64,000 nucleotides of DNA from Deinococcus radiophilus (GTDB lineage Bacteria > Deinococcota > Deinococci > Deinococcales > Deinococcaceae): positions 124,001 through 188,000 of the forward strand of contig NZ_CP086382.1 of assembly GCF_020889625.1 (NCBI RefSeq), written 5' to 3'. The position numbers and the translations under genes were made by a program. Under the pieces are notes generated by a model that worked only from the letters and a program-made list of their open reading frames with translations, was not told the DNA's origin and did no database searches. Below are positions 38,425-46,217 of the stretch, piece by piece (the first letter of the stretch is position 1; each line of letters starts with the position of its first letter).

Positions 38425-39407
38425 CCCTAGCCCGGGTACCCGTAATGGTGTGGTACGCCGCTGCCGCCCTGCTTCTGGGTGTGGCGGCGCTGGCCTCGCT
38501 GGTCTACGGTGTCCTGCAGATTCCAGCGGCAGAGGTGCTGCGCGCCTTGCAACATCCGGATGAGAGCCGCGCCAGCCTGGCGGTCTGGGACCTGCGCTTT
38601 CCGCGTCTGCTGGCTGCCGGGCTGGCTGGCTCGGCGCTGGCGGTCAGTGGCACTCTCTTGCAGGGCGTGACCCGCAATCCCCTGAGTGACCCTGGCATCC
38701 TCGGTGTGGAGGCGGGCGCAGCCCTGGGCCTCAGTGCTGCGCTGATCCTGTGGCCTGCCCTAGGACTGCTGAGTGTGCCGCTCGCCTTTGTCGGGGGCTT
38801 GCTGGCCGCCGGGGTCACGTTGGCTTTCGCCTCACGCCCGGGCCTCAGCCCACTGCGGCTGACCCTCAGCGGGGTGGCGGTGGCGGCGGTCTGCAGGCGC
38901 CTCACGTGGGGAATGCAACTGCTCTGGCCGGACCGGGCCCAGCCCGCGCTGCTGGCCCTGGGGGGCAGTGTAGCGGGACGCACCTGGGAGGACCTGTCGC
39001 AGACCTGGTTCTGGCTGCTGCTCCCGCTTGTTCTCGCCCTCACCGTGGGGAGCCGGGTCAATCTGCTGGCTCTGGGTGACGATGTGGCCCGCAGCCTGGG
39101 CCGCGACCCCCGCCGCGAGTTGCTGCTGCTGAGCCTGTTGGGCGTCCTGCTGGCCGCCGGGGCAGTGGCGCTGTGCGGCCCCGTAGGGTATGTCGGGCTG
39201 CTGGTCCCGCACCTCGCACGCGCCCTGGTGGGGCTGGATCACCGCCGCTCATTGCCGCTGGCCGCGCTTTTAGGCGCCGCCCTGGTGATCGCTGCCGATG
39301 TGGCCGCCCGCCTGATCGACGCCCCGGCGGAGACTCCGATCGCCATCTTGATCGCGGCGCTGGGGACGCCCTTTTTCGTGTGGCTGGCCCGTCAGGTGCG
39401 TGCCTGA
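38421..39407 (+). CDS. FecCD-family iron-siderophore permease (first)
   Basis: 328-aa membrane protein with about ten helices. Hallmarks: RFPRLLAAGLAGSALAVSG, GVTRNPLSDPGILGVEAGA and the C-terminal GPVGYVGLLVPHLARAL segment that contacts the ATPase. Starts within the stop of the preceding gene (ATGA) and shares one base with the next. Forms a heterodimer with the second permease. Confidence 0.92.
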   Translation: MTLARVPVMVWYAAAALLLGVAALASLVYGVLQIPAAEVLRALQHPDESRASLAVWDLRFPRLLAAGLAGSALAVSGTLLQGVTRNPLSDPGILGVEAGAALGLSAALILWPALGLLSVPLAFVGGLLAAGVTLAFASRPGLSPLRLTLSGVAVAAVCRRLTWGMQLLWPDRAQPALLALGGSVAGRTWEDLSQTWFWLLLPLVLALTVGSRVNLLALGDDVARSLGRDPRRELLLLSLLGVLLAAGAVALCGPVGYVGLLVPHLARALVGLDHRRSLPLAALLGAALVIAADVAARLIDAPAETPIAILIAALGTPFFVWLARQVRA

Positions 39408-40444
39408 TGCTCGGCCAGAATGTCAGAAAGCAAGAAAGAAAGCCAAGTGTGGGGCTGGGCGTTGCCGCGCCGCTCCTTGTGACGCTGCTGCTCTTGCTGC
39501 TGGTGCTGGCCGTGGTCGCGCTGGGTCTGGGTGCTGTTGCCACGCCACCCGCCGACGTTCTGGCGACCCTGCTGGGTGGCGGCAGCGAACTGACCCGCCG
39601 TCTGGTGCTGGAACTGCGTTTGCCGCGTGTGCTAGCAGCAGCGCTGGGGGGGGCGATGTTCGCGGTGAGCGGCACGCTGCTGCAAGCGGTGGTCCGCAAC
39701 CCGCTCGCCAGTCCAGACATTGTCGGGGTGGGGGCCGGGGCAGGCCTGGCCGTCACGCTGCTGCTCCTGGTTTTTCCGCAGGCGCCGGACGGGTTGATGC
39801 CCTGGGGCGGCTTCTTGGGAGCCTGGCTGGCCTTCGGTGCGGTCACGCTGCTGGCCCGGGACGGTCTGCGTCTGCCTCCGGTGCGGCTGGCCCTGCTTGG
39901 GGTGGCGGTGGGGGCCGCGTGCGCCGCCCTGCAACAGCTGATTCTGCTGCGGGCGCCCGACCCGATTGGCGGGGCCCTGGCCTTCCTGTCAGGGAGTGTG
40001 TACGGCGCGGGCTGGGAGCATCTGACCCGGATGCTGCCCTGGGCTCTGGTGTTACTGCCCGCTGCCTGGTTGCTGCACCGCCGCCTGGACCTGCTGACCT
40101 TTAGTGAGGACACCGCTCTGGCCCTGGGCCACCGCACCTGGCTGGGCCGCCTGGTGGCCGTCAGCACTGGCGTGGGCTTGGCGGCGGCGGCAGTGACGTC
40201 CTGTGGCGTACTGGGCTTCGTGGGCCTGGTGGCCCCGCACCTGGCGCGGCTGCTGACCGGGGGGCTGCACGCAGCGCACCTGCCCGTCTCGGCGCTGCTG
40301 GGAGCCCTGCTGGTGCTGGGGGCCGATACCCTGGGGCGGATGTTGCTGCCTCCCCTAGAGGTTCCGGCTGGGCTCCTGACCACCTTGATCGGTGCGCCTT
40401 ATTTTCTGTATCTGTTGCGTCAGTCCTCCCGGATGGGGGCCTGA
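39407..40444 (+). CDS. FecCD-family iron-siderophore permease (second)
   Basis: 345-aa partner permease. LRLPRVLAAALGGAMFAVSG, VVRNPLASPDIVGVGAGAG and GVLGFVGLVAPHLARLL are present. The ATG at 39407 overlaps the previous stop by one base. An unusually charged N-terminus (MLGQNVRKQERKPSVG) precedes the first helix. The longer open frame upstream lies inside the first permease gene and is not real. Confidence 0.92.
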   Translation: MLGQNVRKQERKPSVGLGVAAPLLVTLLLLLLVLAVVALGLGAVATPPADVLATLLGGGSELTRRLVLELRLPRVLAAALGGAMFAVSGTLLQAVVRNPLASPDIVGVGAGAGLAVTLLLLVFPQAPDGLMPWGGFLGAWLAFGAVTLLARDGLRLPPVRLALLGVAVGAACAALQQLILLRAPDPIGGALAFLSGSVYGAGWEHLTRMLPWALVLLPAAWLLHRRLDLLTFSEDTALALGHRTWLGRLVAVSTGVGLAAAAVTSCGVLGFVGLVAPHLARLLTGGLHAAHLPVSALLGALLVLGADTLGRMLLPPLEVPAGLLTTLIGAPYFLYLLRQSSRMGA

Positions 40445-40470
40445 TGCCTGTCTCAAAAGGAGTTGTGCCC

Positions 40471-41292
40471 GTGTCTCATCCCACTGAACCTATTCCCCCT
40501 GCCCCGCTGGGCGCCGAGCATCTGCGCCTAGGCTACGGTGGCCAGGACATCCTGCACGACCTGAGCTTCGCGGTCCGTGGCGGGGCTGTCACTTCGCTGG
40601 TGGGAGCCAACGGCTGCGGCAAGTCTACCCTGCTGCGTGCCTTGTCGCGTTTGCTGTCGCCCAGTGGGGGTCAGGTGCTGCTGGACGGCGCCGACCTGCA
40701 CCGCCTGACCCCAAAGGCGGTGGCCCGCAAGCTGGCCATTCTGCCGCAGGGTCCGGTGGCCCCGGAGGGATTGAGCGTAGAGCAGCTGGTCTGGTTCGGG
40801 CGCCACCCCCACCAGGGCCGCTGGGGCGGGCGCACTGCCGCCGACACCGAGCAGGTTGCCTGGGCTCTGGCCCAGACCGGCATGACTGCTTTTGCCGGTC
40901 GTCCGCTGGAGGCGCTCAGTGGTGGGCAGCGCCAGCGGGCCTGGATCGCCATGAGCCTGGCCCAGAGTACGCCGGTGCTGCTGCTGGATGAACCGACCAC
41001 CTATCTAGACCTCAGCCACCAGCTGGAAGTGCTGGAACTGGTCCAGCGCCTCAACCGGGAACAGGGCAAAACGGTGGTCATGGTGCTGCACGATCTGAAT
41101 CAGGCGGTGCGTTATTCGGACGAACTGATTGCCGTGCAGGGGGGACGCATCTATGCCCAGGGTGACCCTGCCGCGCTGCTGACCGATGATCTGCTGCGTG
41201 ACGTGTTCGGCCTCAAGGCCCACCGCCTGACCGACCCCGATACGGGCCGCCCTCACATCATCCCCTACGCTGTGGCGCGGGTCCTGCCCTGA
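40471..41292 (+). CDS. Iron-siderophore ABC transporter ATPase
   Basis: About 273 aa FepC/FecE-type ATPase: Walker A GANGCGKST, Q-loop LPQGPVAPEG, signature LSGGQRQRAW, Walker B LLLDEPTTYLDL and switch HDLNQAVRY. A GTG at 40471 is chosen because AAAGGAG lies 8 bases upstream; an ATG at 40444 sharing a base with the previous stop is the alternative and adds nine residues. Last gene of the uptake operon. Confidence 0.93.
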   Translation: MSHPTEPIPPAPLGAEHLRLGYGGQDILHDLSFAVRGGAVTSLVGANGCGKSTLLRALSRLLSPSGGQVLLDGADLHRLTPKAVARKLAILPQGPVAPEGLSVEQLVWFGRHPHQGRWGGRTAADTEQVAWALAQTGMTAFAGRPLEALSGGQRQRAWIAMSLAQSTPVLLLDEPTTYLDLSHQLEVLELVQRLNREQGKTVVMVLHDLNQAVRYSDELIAVQGGRIYAQGDPAALLTDDLLRDVFGLKAHRLTDPDTGRPHIIPYAVARVLP

Positions 41293-41393
41293 AGAAATGG
41301 GGAGAGTGGGGAGGCAGGCACATTACCGTCAGATATGTAATATGCGAGTTACAAAATTAAGGCAACAACCTAACATCCACCGTCACCACCATT

Positions 41394-41399
41394 TACACT
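41394..41399 (+). promoter_or_regulatory. -10 box of a probable leaderless transcript (Gfo/Idh gene)
   Basis: TACACT ends 7 bases before the ATG at 41407; no ribosome-binding site is present. Confidence 0.5.
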
Positions 41400-41406
41400 G
41401 CTCAGC

Positions 41407-42594
41407 ATGAGCATTCGCGTGGCCATCATCGGCTGTGGCAACCGGGGGGCCGACGTATATGCCCACCACCTGACCGAGCAAGGTGCAACCATCACCCACC
41501 TGATTGACCCCAAGCCTGAGCGTCTACGGGAAGTGGCCGAACGCCTAGGTATAGCTGCAAACCACTGCTTCACGGATGCCAGGAAGTTCTTCACACTGGG
41601 CCAAGTCGCTGACGCTGTGGTGATCGCCACCCCAGACGACCAGCATGTTCTTCCCTGCCTGGATGCCTTACGGCTGGGCTATGACGTCCTGCTGGAGAAA
41701 CCCATCTGCCTGAGCGAAAGCGACCTGGATCTGCTGCTGAGCGCTGAAGAGGCTTCGACAGGACGCGTGAGCGTGTGCCATGTGCTGCGGGCCACACCCT
41801 TTTTCCGTGAAGTGGCCCAGGTCATAGGCTCGGGGCAGCTGGGCCAGCTGATAGGCATCATGCTCACTGAGAACGTCGCCCATTGGCATTACGCCCACTC
41901 CTACGTCCGGGGCAACTGGCGTTCCTCTCCCCCGGCAGCACCCTTCTTATTGGCCAAGAGCGTGCATGATCTGGACCTGCTGCGGTGGTGGGCCGGCTCT
42001 GCGCCTGAGCGGGTGCAATCGGTAGGCCATCTGCATCACTTCCGCCCCGAAATGGCCCCAGCAGAAGCAGCGGCACAGTGCCTCGACTGCCCGGTCATGG
42101 GCTGCCCTTCAGACGCGAGGACCATTTACCGGACCCGCGACCCCCACACCTGGCCCGTCACGGTTCTGACTGCCGGGGGGCGCACGCTGGAGCAAGCCCT
42201 GCGCGAATCGCCCTATGGAGAGTGTGTCTACCTGGGCAAAAACAATGTCTGTGACCACCAAGCGGTCACGGTGCAGTTCGCTTCCGGCGTTACAGCGCAA
42301 CTCACCGTCACTGCTTTTACCCGCAACAACACCCGCACCCTCAAAGTGGTCGGCTCGCACGGCGAACTGCGCGGCCAGATGGACTACGGCGAACTGGAAT
42401 GGCACGACTTCCGCACCGGCCAATGCCAACGCTGGAGCGTGGATGTCACCGGAAATCACGGTGGTGGCGACCGGGCACTGGTGGCCGACTGGCTGGCTTA
42501 CCTGCGTAGAGAAGCACCACTTCCGACTCCTCTCAGCGAATCGCTGGACTCCCACCGCATGGCCTTTGCGGCAGAGCGGGACCGGAAACAGTGA
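41407..42594 (+). CDS. Gfo/Idh/MocA family NAD(P)-dependent oxidoreductase
   Basis: 395 aa. Rossmann motif IIGCGNRGADVY, catalytic EKPICLS (Lys-Pro) and AKSVHDLDLLRWWAG fit sugar or cyclitol dehydrogenases. An insert contains CLDCPVMGC (CX2CX4C) followed by the pair ECVYLGKNNVCDHQ, a cysteine pattern I recall from one subgroup of the family and possibly a metal site. It is a single-gene unit after the iron-uptake operon. Substrate unknown. Confidence 0.85.
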   Translation: MSIRVAIIGCGNRGADVYAHHLTEQGATITHLIDPKPERLREVAERLGIAANHCFTDARKFFTLGQVADAVVIATPDDQHVLPCLDALRLGYDVLLEKPICLSESDLDLLLSAEEASTGRVSVCHVLRATPFFREVAQVIGSGQLGQLIGIMLTENVAHWHYAHSYVRGNWRSSPPAAPFLLAKSVHDLDLLRWWAGSAPERVQSVGHLHHFRPEMAPAEAAAQCLDCPVMGCPSDARTIYRTRDPHTWPVTVLTAGGRTLEQALRESPYGECVYLGKNNVCDHQAVTVQFASGVTAQLTVTAFTRNNTRTLKVVGSHGELRGQMDYGELEWHDFRTGQCQRWSVDVTGNHGGGDRALVADWLAYLRREAPLPTPLSESLDSHRMAFAAERDRKQ

Positions 42595-42687
42595 ACTTTC
42601 GCTGTGATCTGAACAGCCAAATGGTCGTCGCCGGCGCAGTCTGCCAGAGCAAAAGCATACTCAGGAAATAAGTTGAGGAATGACGTA

Positions 42688-42717
42688 CAGGAGTCGCCTA
42701 TGGATAGGCGACTCCTG
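42688..42717. repeat. Perfect 13-bp hairpin in the gap before the DUF421 gene end
   Basis: CAGGAGTCGCCTA, loop TGGA, TAGGCGACTCCTG: a perfect stem in a 203-bp non-coding gap between convergent genes. There is no T run on either side, so it is not a classical terminator; it may still end transcription from both directions or be a REP-like palindrome. Confidence 0.6.
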
Positions 42718-42797
42718 AGGGGATGATGCTTGTTTGCTTTGCATAATTTTGTAATTCGCATACTATTCTCAGCTCCACACCTTTTACATCCACCCAC

Positions 42798-43481
42798 TTA
42801 AACCAGTACGTCATGAACAGCCGGGGCTGTCCCCTTTTCACCACAAGTACAGGCAACAGTCTGGGCTGGGGCACCACAGCGCCTGCAAAGCGCCAGATCA
42901 TTTGGGCCAGCTGCCGGTGGCGGTTCCAGATCCCAGGGAGGGGCCACTTGCAAGCCTGGAGGCGCCTGGCCGGGAGGATGACAGAACACACTAAAAGTAC
43001 CGTTTTGCTCCAGATAGGCCCGCTGCACTTCACCCAGCTGCCGCACCCCCTCGTTACGCAGTGCCTCAAAAACGTCACCATGACTGAGCTTGGCCGTTCG
43101 CATCGTTTCGGTCTGCAACACTCCATTGCGGATCAGTTCCAGCGGAGTGCCTTCCAGCAGGGTCTCGGCCTGCTCATTGCGGACAATCAGATAAGACACA
43201 CCACGCTGCAGTGCCACCACCAGGGCCAGCGTCAGCATCCCGTGAAGCAGCGGCACCTCGGGATAGAACATCGGGTCCCCAGCAGCCGAGCCCAGCGCGA
43301 TCACGATCGCCAGTTCCAGGGGACCCAGTTGGGCCAGGCTCCGTTGCCCAGCGAAGCGCAGCAGCGCCAGCAGCCACAGAAACATGATGGTGGTGCGCAC
43401 CGCGATTTCCAGCATGAACAACGGGGTCAGGTCCCCGATCAGCATGCGCTGAAGGTCCAAAACCTGAACTTCAGCACTCAT
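42798..43481 (-). CDS. DUF421 (YetF-like) membrane protein with C-terminal zinc ribbon
   Basis: 227 aa. Three N-terminal helices (about 18-100) precede the cytoplasmic DUF421 domain with VSYLIVRNEQAETLLEGTP and RNGVLQTETMRTAKLSHGDV. The C-terminal about 35 residues add LCRRCGAPAQTVACTC, a CX2C...CXC zinc-ribbon pattern after a Pro-rich linker. That tail is not part of ordinary DUF421 proteins. Function of the family is poorly known. No clear operon partner; an IS630 element lies upstream. Confidence 0.82.
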   Translation of the reverse strand: MSAEVQVLDLQRMLIGDLTPLFMLEIAVRTTIMFLWLLALLRFAGQRSLAQLGPLELAIVIALGSAAGDPMFYPEVPLLHGMLTLALVVALQRGVSYLIVRNEQAETLLEGTPLELIRNGVLQTETMRTAKLSHGDVFEALRNEGVRQLGEVQRAYLEQNGTFSVFCHPPGQAPPGLQVAPPWDLEPPPAAGPNDLALCRRCGAPAQTVACTCGEKGTAPAVHDVLV

Positions 43482-43597
43482 GGATTCACCGCAGGACCAA
43501 AATGAAATGTAGGGTGCATTTGCCCAGTGTAGAGAAATTGACCGAACATGCTCTTATTGATAACGCGGTAAGTTCACGACAGAGTTAGACTGAAACC

Positions 43598-44086
43598 GTG
43601 AGTGAGGTTTGGCGGCCCAGCCGATGGACACGTCAGCAGATGGAAGAGCGGCGACTCGCCGCTCTTCCGATGCTCTCCGATATGACCCTGTCCTCCAAGA
43701 CGATTGCCCAGCGTTTTGGTGTCAGCGCCAGCACTGTTCGTACCTGGCGGCAGCGCTTACGACATGGCGATACCCTTGAAGCTACTTTCTCCTCTGGACG
43801 TCCCTCCTTTCTCACCGATCACCAAGTGGCTGAAATCATGGCGATGATTGAGGCAGGGCCAGATCCACAGCGTTTTCCAGACGGGCGCTGGACTACCGCA
43901 CGTATTCGCGACGAGATTGGATGCAGATATGGTGTCTGGTATGACCACGACTGGGTCGGAAAGCTGCTGTTACGCTGGGGCTTTTCCTGGCAGAAAGCAG
44001 AAAAACGCCCGTTGGAACAGAATGCTGAGCAGGTCGACGCTTGGCTGGAAGCAGAGCTTCCAGTCCTGGAAAAAAAAGATAGATGA
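43598..44086 (+). CDS. IS630 transposase, N-terminal reading frame
   Basis: 162 aa with a helix-turn-helix (SSKTIAQRFGVSASTVRTW) and the linker HTH (DGRWTTARIRDEIGCRYG). It stops just after the A8 run at 44070-44077; the catalytic half continues in the other frame, so the active protein needs frameshifting. Confidence 0.85.
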   Translation: MSEVWRPSRWTRQQMEERRLAALPMLSDMTLSSKTIAQRFGVSASTVRTWRQRLRHGDTLEATFSSGRPSFLTDHQVAEIMAMIEAGPDPQRFPDGRWTTARIRDEIGCRYGVWYDHDWVGKLLLRWGFSWQKAEKRPLEQNAEQVDAWLEAELPVLEKKDR

Positions 44087-44612
44087 TGGTGAAACCATCG
44101 TCTGGGCCGATGAAGTCGGAATCAGTATGAAGCCCGTGATTGGCAACACCTGGGCCACGCGTGGTCAGACCCCAGTGATTCTGGCCAAGACCAATTGGAA
44201 AAAGCTCTCCGTGATTGGCGGGATTACGTCTAAGGGCCAGTTTTTCCAGCAGACACACGAAGGGTCGGTCAAAGCGATGGGCTTCATCGCATTTTTGACG
44301 CATCTGATGCGACACATCAAGGGGAAGATCACTGTTGTGGTGGACAACGCTAAAATCCATAAGGCGAAGGCCGTTTCGGCCTTCGTATCACAACATGAAC
44401 GACTGAGCCTAACGTACCTGCCACCGTACAGCCCTGAACTCAACCCCATTGAACGAGTGTGGGCCTATGTCAAACACCACCAACTCGCCAATTTTTGCCC
44501 AGAGACGCTGGAGCAACTCAAGGCTTACCTCCGTACGGTATGGCCGAAAATCCGCTATCGGCAACTCCCAGCCAAATTGCTAGGTATCTACCCTGAAGTG
44601 TTACCGACTTAG
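44079..44612 (+). CDS. IS630 transposase, catalytic reading frame
   Basis: DDE domain: VWADEVGISM (D), VVVDNAKIHKAKA (D) and LPPYSPELNPIERVWAYVK (E) are all intact. The frame is offset by +1 (or -2) from the N-terminal frame at GGAAAAAAAAG; it is open further upstream (from 43848), but only the part from 44079 is transposase-like. Confidence 0.85.
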   Translation: MDDGETIVWADEVGISMKPVIGNTWATRGQTPVILAKTNWKKLSVIGGITSKGQFFQQTHEGSVKAMGFIAFLTHLMRHIKGKITVVVDNAKIHKAKAVSAFVSQHERLSLTYLPPYSPELNPIERVWAYVKHHQLANFCPETLEQLKAYLRTVWPKIRYRQLPAKLLGIYPEVLPT

Positions 44613-44733
44613 CACGTCATCAATAGGAGCACCGACCAGCAATGATCCTGACATCCCCGGCAGCTGGACAGGAACTGAGGAACCATGGGCGTGAGCGTGA
44701 GCACCAGTTGTCTGAGGGTCAGGCCCGTTGGTC

Positions 44734-44739
44734 TACACT
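44734..44739 (+). promoter_or_regulatory. -10 box of a probable leaderless transcript (alanyl-tRNA editing gene)
   Basis: TACACT ends 7 bases before the ATG at 44747, identical in sequence and spacing to the box at 41394. Confidence 0.5.
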
Positions 44740-44746
44740 GCCCGGC

Positions 44747-45952
44747 ATGACCTCTTCGGCACTGCCGCCCACCCTCCGTCTGGATCACCACGAGCCACTG
44801 GCCCTGACTTTTACCGCGCAGGTTCTGGCGGTGCAAGAAGGCCTGGTGGCCCTGGACCGCTCCGCATTTTATCCGCAGGGGGGCGGGCAAAATGCCGATA
44901 CCGGCTGGCTGTCGGCTGGGGAGCAGCGCTGGGCCGTGGCAGACACCGCACTGGACAAGGGGACCGGAGTGGTCTGGCATACGCTCTCTGAAAACGACCT
45001 TCCCGCCGTCGGGACACAGGTCACGGGCGAGCTGGACGCGCCACGCCGCTTGCGGCAGATGGCCCGCCACACCGGCGAGCACCTGCTGGCGCAGGCCTTT
45101 TACCAGGTAAACCCCGCTTTTGAAGTGGCGGCGGTGGGCATGCGCGGGCCAGACTGCACCCTGGACCTGCGCGGTTCCCCCAATGTCAAGGACGCCCAAG
45201 CGGCTGAGGCGCTGCTGCGTGAACTGCTGGTGGCCGGGCCGCTGCCGCTCCACACCCGGCTGGTGCCGCATACCGACCTGGCAGCCTACGGCCTGCGCCG
45301 GGAAACGACCCTGACTGGCGACGTACGCCTGGTGATGTTCGGAGATGAACAGGCTCCCTTCGACGTATCGGCCTGTGCGGGGTGCCACCTGCCGCTGGGC
45401 AACCTCGCCGCGCCGATCACCGTGCTGGGGATGGAGCGGATCAAGGCCGGCCTGACCCGCGTGACTTTCCGCACCGGACCCGAGGCCGCCGAGTACCTGG
45501 GCCAGGTCTACCGTGACACCCGCGCCCTGGCCCAGAGCTTCAGTACCAGCCCGGAGGGTCTAACCGGTCGGGTCGAGGCCCTCCGGGCGGAGCGCAGCAC
45601 CCTGGCCGCCGAGAATACGGCCTTGCGGGAGGCACTCGCGGGAGCATTGGTGCAGGCCAGTCCACTGCGCGAAGTAGGCAAGGTCACGCTGCGGCTGCTG
45701 AACCTTCCAGACGCGGCACTGCTGGCCCCAGCCCTGAGCGATCTGGAGATGGGCGAGGTCAGGGCTGCAGTGGCCGGGAGCCGCTGTGGGGTCGCAAGTG
45801 CCGCAGAGGGAGTGAACGCCAGCGAAGTGTTGCGCTCAGCGCTGGAAACTTGTGGCGGGCGCGGTGGCGGCCATGCCACCCTGGCCCAAGGACAGGTAGA
45901 ACGCAGCGAGGACTTTCTGGACCTGATTGCCAGGCGTATCGGAGAGGCCTGA
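44747..45952 (+). CDS. Alanyl-tRNA editing protein (AlaX-like, with DHHA1 domain)
   Basis: 401-aa trans-editing hydrolase that removes serine or glycine wrongly attached to tRNA-Ala. The editing domain has the zinc motif HTGEH (108-112) and the second pair CAGCH (about 210-214). The N-terminal FYPQGGGQNADTGWL loop is typical. A coiled-coil (VEALRAERSTLAAENTALRE) leads to a C-terminal DHHA1 domain ending GGRGGGHATLAQGQVE. ATG 44747 is chosen for the -10 box directly upstream and the family-like start. Confidence 0.88.
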   Translation: MTSSALPPTLRLDHHEPLALTFTAQVLAVQEGLVALDRSAFYPQGGGQNADTGWLSAGEQRWAVADTALDKGTGVVWHTLSENDLPAVGTQVTGELDAPRRLRQMARHTGEHLLAQAFYQVNPAFEVAAVGMRGPDCTLDLRGSPNVKDAQAAEALLRELLVAGPLPLHTRLVPHTDLAAYGLRRETTLTGDVRLVMFGDEQAPFDVSACAGCHLPLGNLAAPITVLGMERIKAGLTRVTFRTGPEAAEYLGQVYRDTRALAQSFSTSPEGLTGRVEALRAERSTLAAENTALREALAGALVQASPLREVGKVTLRLLNLPDAALLAPALSDLEMGEVRAAVAGSRCGVASAAEGVNASEVLRSALETCGGRGGGHATLAQGQVERSEDFLDLIARRIGEA

Positions 45953-46205
45953 CCAGGCTCAGTACGGTTGAGAAGGAGGTGATCAGCCGGACCGCTCAGA
46001 GCGTCATAGGCGGGATAAAGGCGAAGTTCCAGTGCCGCAGACCCTAAGCAGCTGCGACTGGGCGGCGGGCACATCACCTCAGCAGCGCAACGGATTGCGG
46101 CGGCTCTGTACAGTTATCCCGTTGACTGAACCGGTCACACCTCGCTGCCACTTCACTGCCGCCCACATGAACGAATCCGGACCAGACCACCTCTACCGAC
46201 TCAGG

Positions 46206-46211
46206 TATGCT
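46206..46211 (+). promoter_or_regulatory. -10 box of a probable leaderless transcript (serine hydrolase gene)
   Basis: TATGCT ends 6 bases before the ATG at 46218. The 250 bp further upstream hold no other recognisable feature. Confidence 0.45.
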
Positions 46212-46217
46212 CAGGGT

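Larger units (their letters stand above)
43549..44631 (+). mobile_element. IS630-family element
   Basis: About 1083 bp. Terminal inverted repeats start TGCTC at 43549 and (inverted) at 44631 and match in about 20 of 25 positions (TATTGAT, ACG, TAAGT). The transposase is in two frames joined at an A8 run. The TA duplication usual for IS630 was not evident. Confidence 0.8.

Noticed and set aside
42688..42717. Classical rho-independent terminator
   Set aside because: The stem is perfect but neither strand has a following T run.
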